From: Brevundimonas sp. M20
Lineage (GTDB): Bacteria > Pseudomonadota > Alphaproteobacteria > Caulobacterales > Caulobacteraceae
Reading direction: 5' to 3'
NCBI RefSeq assembly: GCF_006547065.1
Contig: NZ_CP041243.1
Location: forward strand, 2,123,001-2,187,000
DNA length: 64,000 bases
Below are positions 16,619 to 26,653 of this stretch, piece after piece; position 1 is the stretch's first letter; the number at the start of each line of letters is the position of its first letter. The notes below the pieces were generated by a model, which was given only the letters and a program-made list of their open reading frames with translations, had not been told where the DNA came from and searched no databases. A program made the translations under genes and the position numbers.

Positions 16619-17710
16619 ATGACAGCGCCCGCAAAGCCCCTCTCCGGCATCCGTATTCTCGAGTTCGACGGCCTGGGTCCCGTCACCTTCGCGGGCATGG
16701 TGCTGGCCGACATGGGGGCCGAGGTCCTGCGCCTGACCCGCAGCGCCTCGGCGGGCGCGGCGGTGTTCAGCGACGTCGGCGGCGAGGTGCTGCACCGGGG
16801 CCGCGCCGCCGTCGGGGTGAATCTGAAGGACCCGGCGGACCACGCCCGCGTCCTCGATCTGGTCGCCGGCGCCGACGCGATCATCGAGGGTTTCCGGCCC
16901 GGCGTGATGGAGCGGCTGGGGCTGGGGCCTGACGTGCTGGCCGCGCGCAATCCCCGACTGGTGTTCGGCCGCGTCACCGGCTGGGGCCAGACCGGGCCCA
17001 TGGCCGATCAGGTCGGCCACGACATCAACTACATCGCCCTGTCCGGCGCCCTGCATCCGATGGGTGAGCCGGACCGCCCGCCCCGCGCGCCGCTGAATCT
17101 CGTCGGCGACTACGGCGGCGGCGCCATGTTCCTTGTCTCCGGCCTGCTGGCGGCCCTGTTGCAGGCGAAGACCACCGGGAAGGGCTCGGTCGTGGACGCC
17201 GCCATGACGGACGGCTCGGCCCTGCTGACCAGCCTGTTCCACGCCTTCCGCCCACGCGGCCTGTGGAGCGATGCGCGCGGCGCCAATCTGCTGGACGGCG
17301 GCGCGCCCTTCTATCGTTGCTTCGCCTGCAAGGACGGCCGGTTCGTCGCGGTCGGCGCGCTGGAGCCCCGGTTCTACGCCGCCCTGATCGCCGGTCTCGG
17401 CCTGACGCCGGAAGAAGCGCCGCAGTTCGACATGGCCGACTGGCCCGCCCTGCATGCCCGGTTCGAGGCCCTGTTCGCCGCGCGCGACCGTGACGACTGG
17501 GCCGATCATTTCGCCGGAACCGACGCCTGCGTCACGCCCGTGCTGACACTGGGCGAGGCCCCGGTTCATCCGCACAACGCCGCCCGCGCCACCTTCGTCG
17601 ATCAGGGCGTGATCCAGCCCGCGCCCGCCCCGCGCTTCGACGGTCAGGCCAGCCCGGAGCCCCAGCCCGCAGGCCTGTCGCTCGACGAAGCCCTGACCCG
17701 CTGGGCCTAG
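16619..17710 (+). CDS. CaiB/BaiF-type CoA transferase or alpha-methylacyl-CoA racemase
   Basis: A 363-residue family III CoA-transferase-fold protein. Motifs are Gly-Ile-Arg-Ile-Leu-Glu-Phe and Gly-Pro-Val-Thr-Phe-Ala-Gly at the N-terminus, and Leu-Ala-Asp-Met-Gly-Ala-Glu-Val. The region Gly-His-Asp-Ile-Asn-Tyr-Ile-Ala-Leu-Ser-Gly-Ala-Leu (near residue 137) is characteristic of alpha-methylacyl-CoA racemase, whose catalytic His and Asp lie here (Gly-His-Asp and Gly-Asp-Tyr-Gly-Gly). I favour racemase of branched-chain acyl-CoA. The length of 363 fits. No fatty-acid genes are adjacent. Start ATG 16619. Confidence 0.88.
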   Translation: MTAPAKPLSGIRILEFDGLGPVTFAGMVLADMGAEVLRLTRSASAGAAVFSDVGGEVLHRGRAAVGVNLKDPADHARVLDLVAGADAIIEGFRPGVMERLGLGPDVLAARNPRLVFGRVTGWGQTGPMADQVGHDINYIALSGALHPMGEPDRPPRAPLNLVGDYGGGAMFLVSGLLAALLQAKTTGKGSVVDAAMTDGSALLTSLFHAFRPRGLWSDARGANLLDGGAPFYRCFACKDGRFVAVGALEPRFYAALIAGLGLTPEEAPQFDMADWPALHARFEALFAARDRDDWADHFAGTDACVTPVLTLGEAPVHPHNAARATFVDQGVIQPAPAPRFDGQASPEPQPAGLSLDEALTRWA

Positions 17711-17712
17711 AG

Positions 17713-19452
17713 TCAGGCCACGTCGGCCTTCACCTCCGGGCGGCGAGCCCCCGCGCAGGCCTCCGCCAGCGTTCGGGTCAGCGCCGTCGGGTCGATCGGT
17801 TTGGTCAGGAAGGCCGCGACGCCCGCCGCCTCCCACGCCTGCCGGTGCACATCCAGCGCATTGGCGGTCAGGGCGATGATCGGGGCGTCGGCGTTCACCC
17901 CGCCGGTCAGACGGATGCGCCGCGTCGCCTCCAGCCCGTCCATCACCGGCATCTGCATATCCATCAGCACGGCGTCGAAGCGCTCGACCAGCGCGGCCTC
18001 CACGGCCTCCGCGCCGTTCTCCACCAGCGTCAGCCGACAGCCGTGCGGCTCCAGCAGCAGGGTCAGGATGCGGCGGTTCACTTCGTGGTCGTCCGCCGCC
18101 AGGATCGAACGGCCGGTCAGCGCACCGACCTCGGCCTCATCACGACGGGCCTCCGTCGGACGGGTCTGCGACACCTCCATCGGCAGGGTCAGGATGAAGG
18201 TCGCTCCCTGCCCTTCCACGCTGCTGACCGTCAGGGCGCCGCCCATGATCTCGGCCAGCTTGCGGCTGATGGACAGGCCCAGACCGGTCCCGCCATAGCG
18301 ACGGGTGGTGCCCGCCTCGGCCTGCTCGAAACTGTCGAACACATGCGCCAGCCGGTCCGCCGGAATGCCGCAACCGGTATCCGACACCGTCACCGTCAGG
18401 GCCGCCCCGTCCCAGTCCACGACGACCGCGATCTCGCCCTGCTCGGTGAACTTCACCGCATTGGACATCAGGTTGAACAGGATCTGCTGGAACCGCAGCG
18501 GGTCGGTGCGAACACACTCGGGCACCCGGTCGGCCGCCTCGACGATCAGACGCACCCCGTTCGCGGCGGCGCGCGGCTCCCATAGCCGGGCCAGTGAGAT
18601 CAGGCGGGCGCGAACATCCACATCGTCCGTCTCCAGCACCATCTTGCCGGCCTCGATCTTGGACACGTCCAGCACGTCGTTCAGCAGGCCCATCAACACC
18701 TCGCCCGCGTCGGTCAGCATCGACACATGCTCGGCCTGCCGCTCGGTCAGCTCGGTCCGGCGCAGCAGGTTGGCGGCCGAGATCACCGCGTTCATGGGCG
18801 TGCGGATCTCGTGGCTGATGACGGCCAGAAAGTCCGACTTGGCCGCGCTGGCCTCCTCGGCCTTCTGGCGGGCGTTCTGCTCCATCACCTTGGCCGAGCG
18901 CAGCAGTTCGGTGGTGGTGCTGCTCTGCCGCACCGCCACGACCAGATGGCTCATGTACAGCACACAGCCCAGCGCGATCAGCAGCTCCTGCCATCGCCCG
19001 GTCAGGGTCGCGCTGATCACCGGCAATCCCAGGAAATAGGCGCCGTGCATCGCCACGGCGGAGAACAGGATCGGCCGGGCGTGATGCATGTGCAAACTGA
19101 CATGCAGCAAGCCGCCCGCCACCTGCACAAGGGCGAAGGCCCGCCCGACCTCGCCCCCGTTGAACCAAAGCCAGGCCGCGATGCTGGAATAGATGATGAC
19201 GCCGACGGCGGTGGTGGCACAGGACAGCACGACATAGGCCCTGTCCGGAACCCACTCGGGGTTCAGGCGGAACCGGCGAAACACCGCCCAATCGGCCACC
19301 TGGCTCAACAGGACCGCGAAGAACCAGACGACGGGCCAGAGGCTGGGCAGGAAGAACCAGGCCGTGATCCCGATGAAGGCGGCCAGTCCAATCCTTGTTT
19401 TCAGCTCCTTGAACCGAACCTGCGACACGAGAGCGTAGGCGGTGGCGGACAT
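17713..19452 (-). CDS. Membrane hybrid sensor histidine kinase
   Basis: A 579-residue hybrid kinase. The first 190 residues hold about five or six membrane helices (for example 21-50, 75-100, 110-125, 140-170), making a membrane-embedded sensor with no large periplasmic loop. A helix of Lys-Val-Met-Glu-Gln-Asn-Ala leads to HisKA with Ser-His-Glu-Ile-Arg-Thr-Pro-Met-Asn, then an ATPase with Asp-Thr-Gly-Cys-Gly-Ile-Pro and Gly-Leu-Gly-Leu-Ser. A C-terminal REC has Leu-Met-Asp-Met-Gln-Met-Pro and Thr-Lys-Pro-Ile. No Hpt. A second, cytosolic hybrid kinase is at 3503. The partner phosphotransferase is outside the window. Confidence 0.92.
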   Translation of the reverse strand: MSATAYALVSQVRFKELKTRIGLAAFIGITAWFFLPSLWPVVWFFAVLLSQVADWAVFRRFRLNPEWVPDRAYVVLSCATTAVGVIIYSSIAAWLWFNGGEVGRAFALVQVAGGLLHVSLHMHHARPILFSAVAMHGAYFLGLPVISATLTGRWQELLIALGCVLYMSHLVVAVRQSSTTTELLRSAKVMEQNARQKAEEASAAKSDFLAVISHEIRTPMNAVISAANLLRRTELTERQAEHVSMLTDAGEVLMGLLNDVLDVSKIEAGKMVLETDDVDVRARLISLARLWEPRAAANGVRLIVEAADRVPECVRTDPLRFQQILFNLMSNAVKFTEQGEIAVVVDWDGAALTVTVSDTGCGIPADRLAHVFDSFEQAEAGTTRRYGGTGLGLSISRKLAEIMGGALTVSSVEGQGATFILTLPMEVSQTRPTEARRDEAEVGALTGRSILAADDHEVNRRILTLLLEPHGCRLTLVENGAEAVEAALVERFDAVLMDMQMPVMDGLEATRRIRLTGGVNADAPIIALTANALDVHRQAWEAAGVAAFLTKPIDPTALTRTLAEACAGARRPEVKADVA

Positions 19453-19649
19453 TATTTGTTTTCTCCCCGCCCTGAGGTTGCGGGAAATTGGAAAAGGATT
19501 GGTTGCCGTCGAAAATCACCGGTCTCCGTCGGCCCGGCGCGGCCGCGAAGGTTGCGCACAGAGGATGCGCGCCGGTGCGAAACACTCTATGGAACAGGAC
19601 CAGCGGCCGAGCGTTAGACGGCCTGATCCCGGGGGAGACTTCTTCGACC

Positions 19650-19904
19650 ATGAAACGCCTTGCCGCCCTGCTGGCCCTGACGACCGTTTTCGCCGTCGCC
19701 GCCTGCGATGACCCGCGTCCGTCCGAAGACGCCGGTCTGGCCGACAAGGCCGCCGAGCAGGCTCCGCCGCCGGTCGTCGAGGAACCCGTCGTACAGCCAG
19801 AACCTCCGGTGACGCCGCCTCCGACCGATTCGGCGGCCCTGCCGCCCGAACAGCGCACCTCGGAAGAATCCGTTCAGCCCGAAAGCGAAACCCTGTTCTA
19901 TTGA
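19650..19904 (+). CDS. Small proline-rich lipoprotein
   Basis: An 84-residue lipoprotein. Signal peptide MKRLAALLALTTVFAVA, lipobox Val-Ala-Ala-Cys near residue 19, then a disordered tail rich in Pro, Glu and Val (Pro-Pro-Pro-Val-Val-Glu-Glu). GGGGGAG lies about nine bases before ATG 19650. No domain. It precedes tamA by about 100 bases on the same strand, so it could be part of that transcript, but no functional link is seen. Confidence 0.65.
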   Translation: MKRLAALLALTTVFAVAACDDPRPSEDAGLADKAAEQAPPPVVEEPVVQPEPPVTPPPTDSAALPPEQRTSEESVQPESETLFY

Positions 19905-20003
19905 ACAGGGTCAAACGCGCCGAATGCGCGTGAGAACGACCGTGACGCCGACGGCGGGGGAGCGCCGTCCCGATGAGCGGGCCGCACGGCCCCTGATGAA
20001 GGT

Positions 20004-21797
20004 TTGAGTTTGACGCCGAGGCCCGCCTTCTTCCTTCTCAGCCTCGCGGGCGTGACAATCGCGTCCACCGCCGCGGCGGACCCGCGCGCCCAGATTCGGG
20101 GCGAACTGGACGGAACCCTGCGCGAGCAGCTCGTCCGGGCCGTCGGCGAGGTGGACGACGCCCCCTCCAACCGCTTCGAGGCCCGTCGCCGCGCCCGCAG
20201 CGCCATGGAGTCCGCCGAGGCCCTGCTGCGGTCCGAGGGCTACTACCAGCCCATCCTCGAGGACATCGTCGAGGGCGAGGACACCCCGGTCGCCATCGTC
20301 AATGTGACGCCCGGCCCCCGCTTCACCCTGACCGATCCCGCCGTGAACTGGGTCGCGCCGGAACCGCGGGCGGAAACGGCGGCCACGGTCATCGGCGACA
20401 TCCGCCTGACCGCCGGTCAGCCGGGCCGCGCGGTCGATGTCATCGCCGCCGAAGGGCGACTGGTCGCCGGTCTGGTCCGCAACGGTTACGCCGACGCCCG
20501 CGCCGAGCCGCGCCGGGTGGTGGTCGACCACGCCGCCCTGACCGTCTTCCCGACCTACAACATCGCCGCTGGCGATCTGGTGCGGCTGGACGGTGTTCGG
20601 CTGGAGACGCGCGGTCCGACCAACCCCGATTGGGTCGCCGGTCTGGCGCCGTGGAGCGACGGCGCCGTCTATGACCCCGAGGACGTGGCCGAGCTGGAGC
20701 GTCGCCTGCTGGAGACCGGGGTCTATGACGGTGTCGGCGTCGCGCTGGCTCCGGCGGATCAGACCCTCGCCGACGGTCGCCGCCCGGTGATCGTCAGCCT
20801 GACCGACCGCCCCCGCCGCATTCTTGAGGCAGGCGCCACCTTCTCCACCGCCGACGGCTCCGGCGTGGATCTGCGCTGGACCTGGCACAACCGTTTCAAA
20901 CGCGCCGACACCCTTGTCTGGGAAGCCCGGATCGCCGACGTCGACAGTCGACTGGGTGTCGATCTCAGCCTGCCGCACTGGCGCGAACCCGGCCAGACGC
21001 TGAAGCTGTCCGCCGCCCTCGTGAACGAGGACACCGACGCCTACGAACGGACCGCCTTCACCACCGCCGCCGATCTGCAGCAGCGCATCGGCAAGACCTC
21101 GTGGTTCAGCTACGGCGTCGGTCTGGACGTCGGACACTACAACGAGACCCGCTTCGACCCGCTGACCCAGCTGCCGATCAATTTCGACCGCGACCTCTAC
21201 ATTCTGACCGGGCGGGGCAGCTTCTATCTGGACCGGTCCAATGATCCGCTGGACCCGACCACCGGCTGGCGGTTCACCGGCTCGGCCCAGCCCACCGCGG
21301 TGGGCGGCGAGGACACCGTCCTGTTCCTGCGGGTCGAGGGTCAGGGCACGGCCTATCTGCCCCTGCAAAAGAACGGCAAGACCGTGCTGGCGGGACGGGT
21401 CCGTCTGGGCTCCATCCTCGGCGGCGAGGAACTGACCGTACCGTCCGATCGCCTGTTCTATTCCGGCGGCGGCGGATCGGTTCGCGGATACGAGTATCAG
21501 GGCGTCGGCCCTCGCCTGCCGGACAACACCCCCCGCGGCGGGCTGAGCCTGTTCGAGACCTCGCTAGAGATTCGCCGCGATGTCTGGCGCAGCTTCCAGG
21601 CCGTGGCCTTCGTCGACGCGGGCGCTATCGGCTTCCAGGAGACGCCGAACTTCAACAACCTGCGCTACGGGGCCGGGGTTGGCGTGCGGTACAAGCTGCC
21701 CTTCGGTCCGATCCGGGCTGACATCGCCTTCCCGCTGGATCGTCGTGACGGCGACGCGGGCTTCCAGATCTATGTCAGCATCGGGCAGGCGTTTTGA
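20004..21797 (+). CDS. tamA: TamA-like outer-membrane assembly protein (Omp85 family)
   Basis: A protein of about 597 residues. After a signal peptide (Leu-Leu-Ser-Leu-Ala-Gly-Val-Thr to Ala-Ala-Ala) come about three POTRA-like repeats (residues 35-265) and a C-terminal 16-strand Omp85 barrel. The Gly-Gly-Gly-Gly-Ser-Val-Arg-Gly-Tyr motif (near 490) carries the conserved barrel lid-lock Val-Arg-Gly-Tyr. The terminal residue is Phe. TamA works with TamB to move lipids or autotransporters to the outer membrane. No ATG is in frame near the homology start; TTG 20004 or TTG 20010 is likely. The stop overlaps tamB by four bases (TTGA). Confidence 0.93.
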   Translation: MSLTPRPAFFLLSLAGVTIASTAAADPRAQIRGELDGTLREQLVRAVGEVDDAPSNRFEARRRARSAMESAEALLRSEGYYQPILEDIVEGEDTPVAIVNVTPGPRFTLTDPAVNWVAPEPRAETAATVIGDIRLTAGQPGRAVDVIAAEGRLVAGLVRNGYADARAEPRRVVVDHAALTVFPTYNIAAGDLVRLDGVRLETRGPTNPDWVAGLAPWSDGAVYDPEDVAELERRLLETGVYDGVGVALAPADQTLADGRRPVIVSLTDRPRRILEAGATFSTADGSGVDLRWTWHNRFKRADTLVWEARIADVDSRLGVDLSLPHWREPGQTLKLSAALVNEDTDAYERTAFTTAADLQQRIGKTSWFSYGVGLDVGHYNETRFDPLTQLPINFDRDLYILTGRGSFYLDRSNDPLDPTTGWRFTGSAQPTAVGGEDTVLFLRVEGQGTAYLPLQKNGKTVLAGRVRLGSILGGEELTVPSDRLFYSGGGGSVRGYEYQGVGPRLPDNTPRGGLSLFETSLEIRRDVWRSFQAVAFVDAGAIGFQETPNFNNLRYGAGVGVRYKLPFGPIRADIAFPLDRRDGDAGFQIYVSIGQAF

Positions 21798-24700
21798 CCG
21801 ACCCGACCCCGCCCGAAGAGACACCTCCGGCCGACGCGCCTGACTCGCCCGTCGAAAGGGCGAAGCGCAAGCGCACGCGCCTTCAGGCCCTCGCCTTCTT
21901 CGGCGGCATGGGGCTGGCTGTTCTGGCGGGCCTGCTGATCCTCCTGCTGGTCGGCGGGCGGATGTATCTGGTCAGCGATGCGGGCCGCGAGCTGGTCACC
22001 AGCTTCGTCGCCGGCAAGAAAATCGGCCGCTACGGCCGGATCAATGTCGAAGGGGTCAAGGGCGACCTGTTCGACGACTTCACCATCGACCGTGTCACCG
22101 TCACCGACGCCAGGGGCGTATGGCTCGAAGCGCGCGCGGTGCATGTGGACTGGACCTGGTGGCCGCTGATCACCCGGCGCTTCCACGCCACGGAGATCGA
22201 GGCTGACGTCATCCGCCTGATCCGCCGTCCGGAAGTCGAGCCGCCGACCGGACCGGGCGGTCCCCAGCCGATCAGCATCGACATCGACCGCTTCGCCGCC
22301 AATGTCGAACTGCTGGAGGGCTTCAGCAAGGAGTACGGGCGCTGGACCCTGTCGGGCGAGGCCAACATCCCCCGCACCGGCGCCAAGCAGGCCGTCGTCA
22401 ACGCCGACAGCCTCAGCCGCCCGGGCGATCATCTGCGCCTGAACGCCACATTCGGCGGCCCGCTGACCGAAACCCGCCTGAACCTGCGCGCGTCCGAGGC
22501 CCAGGGCGGCCCCATAGCGGGCGCACTCGGCTATTCCCCGGATCAACCCTTCCAGGCGAGCGCACTTATCAACGGCGAGATCATCGACGCTGTCGTGCGC
22601 ACCGGCGACTTCATCCCGCTGACGGTCAAGGGCCGCTACGGCAAGGACACCGCCCGCGTCAGCGGCTTCTTCGACTTCTCCGGCTCCGACCTGCTGGAGC
22701 CCTTCGTCCAGCGCGTCGGCCGCACCGCGCGCTTTGGTTTCGCCATCACGCCGGACACCGACAACGACGGCCAGCAGGGCTTCGGCTGGACGCTCATGTC
22801 CGAGAACCTGAACTCGCGCGCCAGCGGCCAGATCAACATGAAGGACCGCCGCAGCCGCGACGGCATCCGCATCGAGGTCGCCACCCCGTCGCTGAACCGT
22901 CTGGTCGGCTCCCCGTCCGCGGGCCCCGCCTCCTACGTCGCGACCTTCAAGGGCGACTCGGCGAACTGGTCGCTGGACGGTCAGGTCGATCTGGTCGGCG
23001 TCGAGGCCTCCAGCTATCGCGCCGGGCGAGTGCGCGGCCCCCTGAACGCCGCCATGCAGAATGGTCGCATCGTGCTGGACGGCGACATCCAGGCCGATGG
23101 CGGCTCGACCGCCGGTATCATCGGCAGCCTGCTGGGCCCGCGCCCCCGTGTTGCTTTCGAGGCCGCGCGCCAGACCGACGGCGCCATCCTGCTGCGCAAG
23201 ATCGAGGCGCGAGGGCAGGCCCTGACCCTGACCGGCTCGGGCGGGCGCAATCTGCTGGGCGGCCTCGGCTTCCGGGGCGAGGCGCGCATCACAGACGCCT
23301 CGAAGATTCACCGCGGCGCCCGCGGCGCCTTTGGCGGTCCCCTCTCCGCCTCCATGGCCCGGACCGGCGCCCCCTGGCGGCTCACCTTCGACGGACGCGG
23401 ACGCGGCCTGGCCACCGGTCAGGGCGAACTCGATCGCCTGCTGGGCGCCACGCCCCGCCTGCAGCTGACTGGCGCGATCAATCAGGGACGGATCGACGTG
23501 GAGCGCGCAGCCCTGACCGGCGCACAGGGCTCCGCCTCCGCGCGCGGCCGGATCGAGGGCAACGGCGGGCTGCGGCTCGCGCTGGACTGGAACGCCCGCG
23601 GCCCCTTCGGCGTCGGCCCGGTCGAGATCGATGGCGCCATGACCGGGGATGGGGCCCTCACCGGCACGCTCGCCGCCCCCCGCGCCGACCTGCGCGCCGC
23701 CTTCGCCCGCGTGAACGCCGGTCCGCTGAAACTGACCGACGCCAACCTGACACTCAGCTTCCGCAAGGGCGCCGACGCCTCGGACGGCAGTATCGCCGTC
23801 ACCGCCGGATCGAACTACGGCCCGGCCCGCGCCGCCGGGAACTTCTATCTGGGCGGGCCGCGCATCCGCCTGACCGAGGTTGATCTGGACGCAGGCGGGG
23901 TCACTGCGCGTGGCGACATCGCCCTGTCCAACAGCATTCCGTCCAGCGCCGACCTGACCTTCACCGCCCGCCCCGGCGCCTTCCTCGCCTCCGGGGAAGC
24001 CAACGGCCGCGTGCGCCTGACGGAGGGTGGCGGCGCCGAGACCGCGATCCTGGACGTGTCGGGCCGCAACGTCCGCTTCGCCGGCTCGCCCTATGTCATC
24101 CGCACCCTCGACCTCGACGGACGCGGCACGCTGGAGCGTCTGCCCTTCACCCTCAAGGCGGACGTGGGCGGCCCCACGCCCCTGTCGTTCGACGGTTCCG
24201 GCGTCTACGCCCGCGACGGCCAGTCCCAATCGGTCGCCCTGCAAGGCGGCGGCTCGGTGCGCGAGATCGACTTCGCCACCCGCAGTCCGGCCGTGGTCGC
24301 CCTGTCCGGCGACGGCAGGGTGGTGCGGGTGGACCTGTCGGTCGGCGGCGGCGTCCTGACCGGCGACCTGCGTCAGGACTCCCGCGCCGCCATCATCGAG
24401 GCCAATCTGACCAGCGTCGATCTCGGCGCGGTCGCCCCCGACATGCGCGGTCGCGTCACCGGCCGCCTGTCTCTGCGCGGCTCCGGCGACGACCTGTCGG
24501 GCTCGGCCAACGTCACCCTCAATGACCTGCGCAGCATCGACGCTCCGCGCGGGATGGAAGTCGACGGCACGCTGAACGCCGTGCTGGTCAACAACACCCT
24601 GCGCCTTCAGGCCCGCGCCGTGGACGAGGACGCCGTGCAGGCCAGCGCCGACCTGACCTTGCCGGTCGAGGCCTCGGCCGCGCCCCTGCGCCTGGCCATC

Positions 24701-26032
24701 GCCCGCACCCGCCCGATGGAGGGAACGGTGAACATTCAGGGTCAGATCCAGCCGATCTGGGACCTCTTCCTGGGCGGCGACCGTTCGCTCTCGGGTCAGA
24801 TGACCGCCAACGCCACCCTCGGCGGCACCCTGGCTGAGCCGCGCATCAACGGCCGTCTGGACCTGCAACAGGGCGCCTTCCGCGACAACGGCACCGGCCT
24901 GCGTCTGGCGGGCGTGACCCTGAACAGCCGCTTCGACGACACCACCGCCCTGATCGAGACCTTCTCGGCCAATGACGGAGCCGGCGGTCAGGTCAGCGGG
25001 GACGGCCGTATCGGCCTGCGCGAAGGCTCGGGCTCCAGCTTCCAGCTCCAGCTGCGCCGCTTCCGCATCATCGACAACGACATCGCCGAGGCCCGCGCCT
25101 CCGGCCCGCTGACCGTGGTGCGTGGTCAGGACGGCAACATCCGGCTGGCCGGCGAAATCTCCGTCGACGAGGCCCGGATCGAGGCCAACCCGCCAGGCTC
25201 CAACGGCATCGTCCGGATGGATGTGGTCGAGATCAACCGCCCCGGCGGCGACATGCCTGAAGAAGAACAGACCCGCTCGCGCGGCCCGCAGATCGGCATG
25301 GACATCGCCATCCGCTCGCCCGGCGGCGACGTGCGGGTGGTCGGTCGCGGCCTGAACGTCGAGATGGGCGTCAACGCTCGCGTCACCGGAACCATCTCCC
25401 AGCCGGTCCTGACCGGCACGGCGCGCGTGGTGCGGGGCGACTATGACTTCGCGGGCAAGCGGTTCGTGTTCGACCAGACCGGCACGGTCACCCTGTCGAC
25501 CCGGCCCGAACAGATTCGCCTGAACCTGTCAGCCACCCGGGAAGACCCGGCCCTGACCGCGACCATTCGCGTGACCGGCACGGCGGCGCGGCCCGAGATC
25601 GCCCTGACCTCCACCCCCGCCCTGCCGCAGGACGAAATCCTGTCCCAGGTGCTGTTCGGTCGTTCGGCCTCTCAGCTGTCGGCCTTCGAGGCGGCCCAGC
25701 TGGCGGCGGGCGTGGCCGCGCTGGCGGGCGGCGGCGGCTTCGATGTGATCGGGAACCTGCGCGAGCTGGCGGGTCTCGATCGCCTGTCCTTCGGCGGCGA
25801 GGCCTCCAGCCTGACTGTGGCCGGCGGGCGCTACATCACCGACGACGTCTATCTGGAGATCATCGGCGGCGGCGAGGACGGGGCGGAAGTGAACGTCGAA
25901 TGGCAAGTCCGTCGCAATCTGACGGTCAGCTCGAAATTCGGCGGACAGGGCGACGCCAGCCTGTCCATCCGTTGGCGCCGGCAAAGCCGGCAGCCGGGCG
26001 GCGCATCAAACGACCGCCGCCCGAACCGTTAG
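21794..26032 (+). CDS. tamB: TamB-family intermembrane transport protein
   Basis: A very long AsmA-like protein of 1412 residues. An N-terminal anchor (about residues 32-54, Gly-Met-Gly-Leu-Ala-Val-Leu-Ala-Gly) is followed by a long beta-taco of repeating strands with Asp/Gly turns, and the DUF490/TamB domain at the C-terminus (Gly-Thr-Ala-Arg-Val-Val-Arg-Gly-Asp-Tyr, Leu-Ser-Gln-Val-Leu-Phe-Gly-Arg). This domain contacts TamA. The start codon TTG 21794 overlaps the tamA stop. It spans the periplasm and probably carries phospholipid or assists barrel assembly. A convergent membrane-protein gene follows within three bases. Confidence 0.94.
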   Translation: MTDPTPPEETPPADAPDSPVERAKRKRTRLQALAFFGGMGLAVLAGLLILLLVGGRMYLVSDAGRELVTSFVAGKKIGRYGRINVEGVKGDLFDDFTIDRVTVTDARGVWLEARAVHVDWTWWPLITRRFHATEIEADVIRLIRRPEVEPPTGPGGPQPISIDIDRFAANVELLEGFSKEYGRWTLSGEANIPRTGAKQAVVNADSLSRPGDHLRLNATFGGPLTETRLNLRASEAQGGPIAGALGYSPDQPFQASALINGEIIDAVVRTGDFIPLTVKGRYGKDTARVSGFFDFSGSDLLEPFVQRVGRTARFGFAITPDTDNDGQQGFGWTLMSENLNSRASGQINMKDRRSRDGIRIEVATPSLNRLVGSPSAGPASYVATFKGDSANWSLDGQVDLVGVEASSYRAGRVRGPLNAAMQNGRIVLDGDIQADGGSTAGIIGSLLGPRPRVAFEAARQTDGAILLRKIEARGQALTLTGSGGRNLLGGLGFRGEARITDASKIHRGARGAFGGPLSASMARTGAPWRLTFDGRGRGLATGQGELDRLLGATPRLQLTGAINQGRIDVERAALTGAQGSASARGRIEGNGGLRLALDWNARGPFGVGPVEIDGAMTGDGALTGTLAAPRADLRAAFARVNAGPLKLTDANLTLSFRKGADASDGSIAVTAGSNYGPARAAGNFYLGGPRIRLTEVDLDAGGVTARGDIALSNSIPSSADLTFTARPGAFLASGEANGRVRLTEGGGAETAILDVSGRNVRFAGSPYVIRTLDLDGRGTLERLPFTLKADVGGPTPLSFDGSGVYARDGQSQSVALQGGGSVREIDFATRSPAVVALSGDGRVVRVDLSVGGGVLTGDLRQDSRAAIIEANLTSVDLGAVAPDMRGRVTGRLSLRGSGDDLSGSANVTLNDLRSIDAPRGMEVDGTLNAVLVNNTLRLQARAVDEDAVQASADLTLPVEASAAPLRLAIARTRPMEGTVNIQGQIQPIWDLFLGGDRSLSGQMTANATLGGTLAEPRINGRLDLQQGAFRDNGTGLRLAGVTLNSRFDDTTALIETFSANDGAGGQVSGDGRIGLREGSGSSFQLQLRRFRIIDNDIAEARASGPLTVVRGQDGNIRLAGEISVDEARIEANPPGSNGIVRMDVVEINRPGGDMPEEEQTRSRGPQIGMDIAIRSPGGDVRVVGRGLNVEMGVNARVTGTISQPVLTGTARVVRGDYDFAGKRFVFDQTGTVTLSTRPEQIRLNLSATREDPALTATIRVTGTAARPEIALTSTPALPQDEILSQVLFGRSASQLSAFEAAQLAAGVAALAGGGGFDVIGNLRELAGLDRLSFGGEASSLTVAGGRYITDDVYLEIIGGGEDGAEVNVEWQVRRNLTVSSKFGGQGDASLSIRWRRQSRQPGGASNDRRPNR

Positions 26033-26034
26033 TC

Positions 26035-26550
26035 TCAGTAGTCTTCGCGGTTGGCTTCGGCGAAGCGGATCTTGTCCAGCTTCGACGCGCCGCGAATGCC
26101 CGCCGTATGCAGCAGCAGCTGGATCGCGGCGATACCGTAGGTCAGCACGACCTTCAGGACGTCGAGCGGGGGCTTTTCGACCGGGCTGGGCAGCAGTTGC
26201 AGGAGCAGGCCGCCGACGATCAGCACGGCGAACAGGATCGGAATGATGATGTTGGGCTTGGCCCATTGCACGAAGGCCAGAATGGCCTGGATCACCACCA
26301 GACCGATAGCGAAGTAGAGCATCACCTGCGTCATCGTGCCCACCATGCCGGCGGCCATGGGGTCATTGGCGGCGGCCGCGGCGGCGGCGGCGGCGATCTC
26401 GTCCTTGCGCACGATCATCTGGACGACGGCGACGGCGCCGACGACGGCGCCGATGGCGACGCCGATGGCGCTGGCGCGCGCCGCCCGCAGGGCTTCGGCC
26501 TCGGTGGTGATGGGGGCCGTCGGATTGATGGCCTTGAGCCAGTTCTGCAT
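26035..26550 (-). CDS. Uncharacterised membrane protein
   Basis: A 171-residue protein with about four membrane helices (residues 27-45, 75-95, 100-120, 135-150), starting MQNWLKAINP. An Ala run (eight or more) and Asn-Asp-Pro-Met lie between the first two helices. The C-terminal Lys-Leu-Asp-Lys-Ile-Arg-Phe-Ala is soluble. ATG 26548-26550 has GGGAGGA upstream and is clearly the start; the open frame continues above it without coding signal. Function unknown. It converges on tamB and is divergent from the M20 hydrolase gene. Confidence 0.7.
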   Translation of the reverse strand: MQNWLKAINPTAPITTEAEALRAARASAIGVAIGAVVGAVAVVQMIVRKDEIAAAAAAAAANDPMAAGMVGTMTQVMLYFAIGLVVIQAILAFVQWAKPNIIIPILFAVLIVGGLLLQLLPSPVEKPPLDVLKVVLTYGIAAIQLLLHTAGIRGASKLDKIRFAEANREDY

Positions 26551-26653
26551 GGAGTTCCTCCCGGAGTTGAACACGGACCCTAGCCTGATCCGACGACGAG
26601 TCGTAGCCCGACCTCGCTTCACCTTTCCCTCGCGCCCGGCTAGGTTCCGGCCG

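Noticed and set aside
21770-24868. 1032-codon minus-strand open frame antisense to tamB
   Set aside because: It mirrors the tamB codon pattern, has no homology features and no ribosome site; tamB itself has clear AsmA/TamB features.
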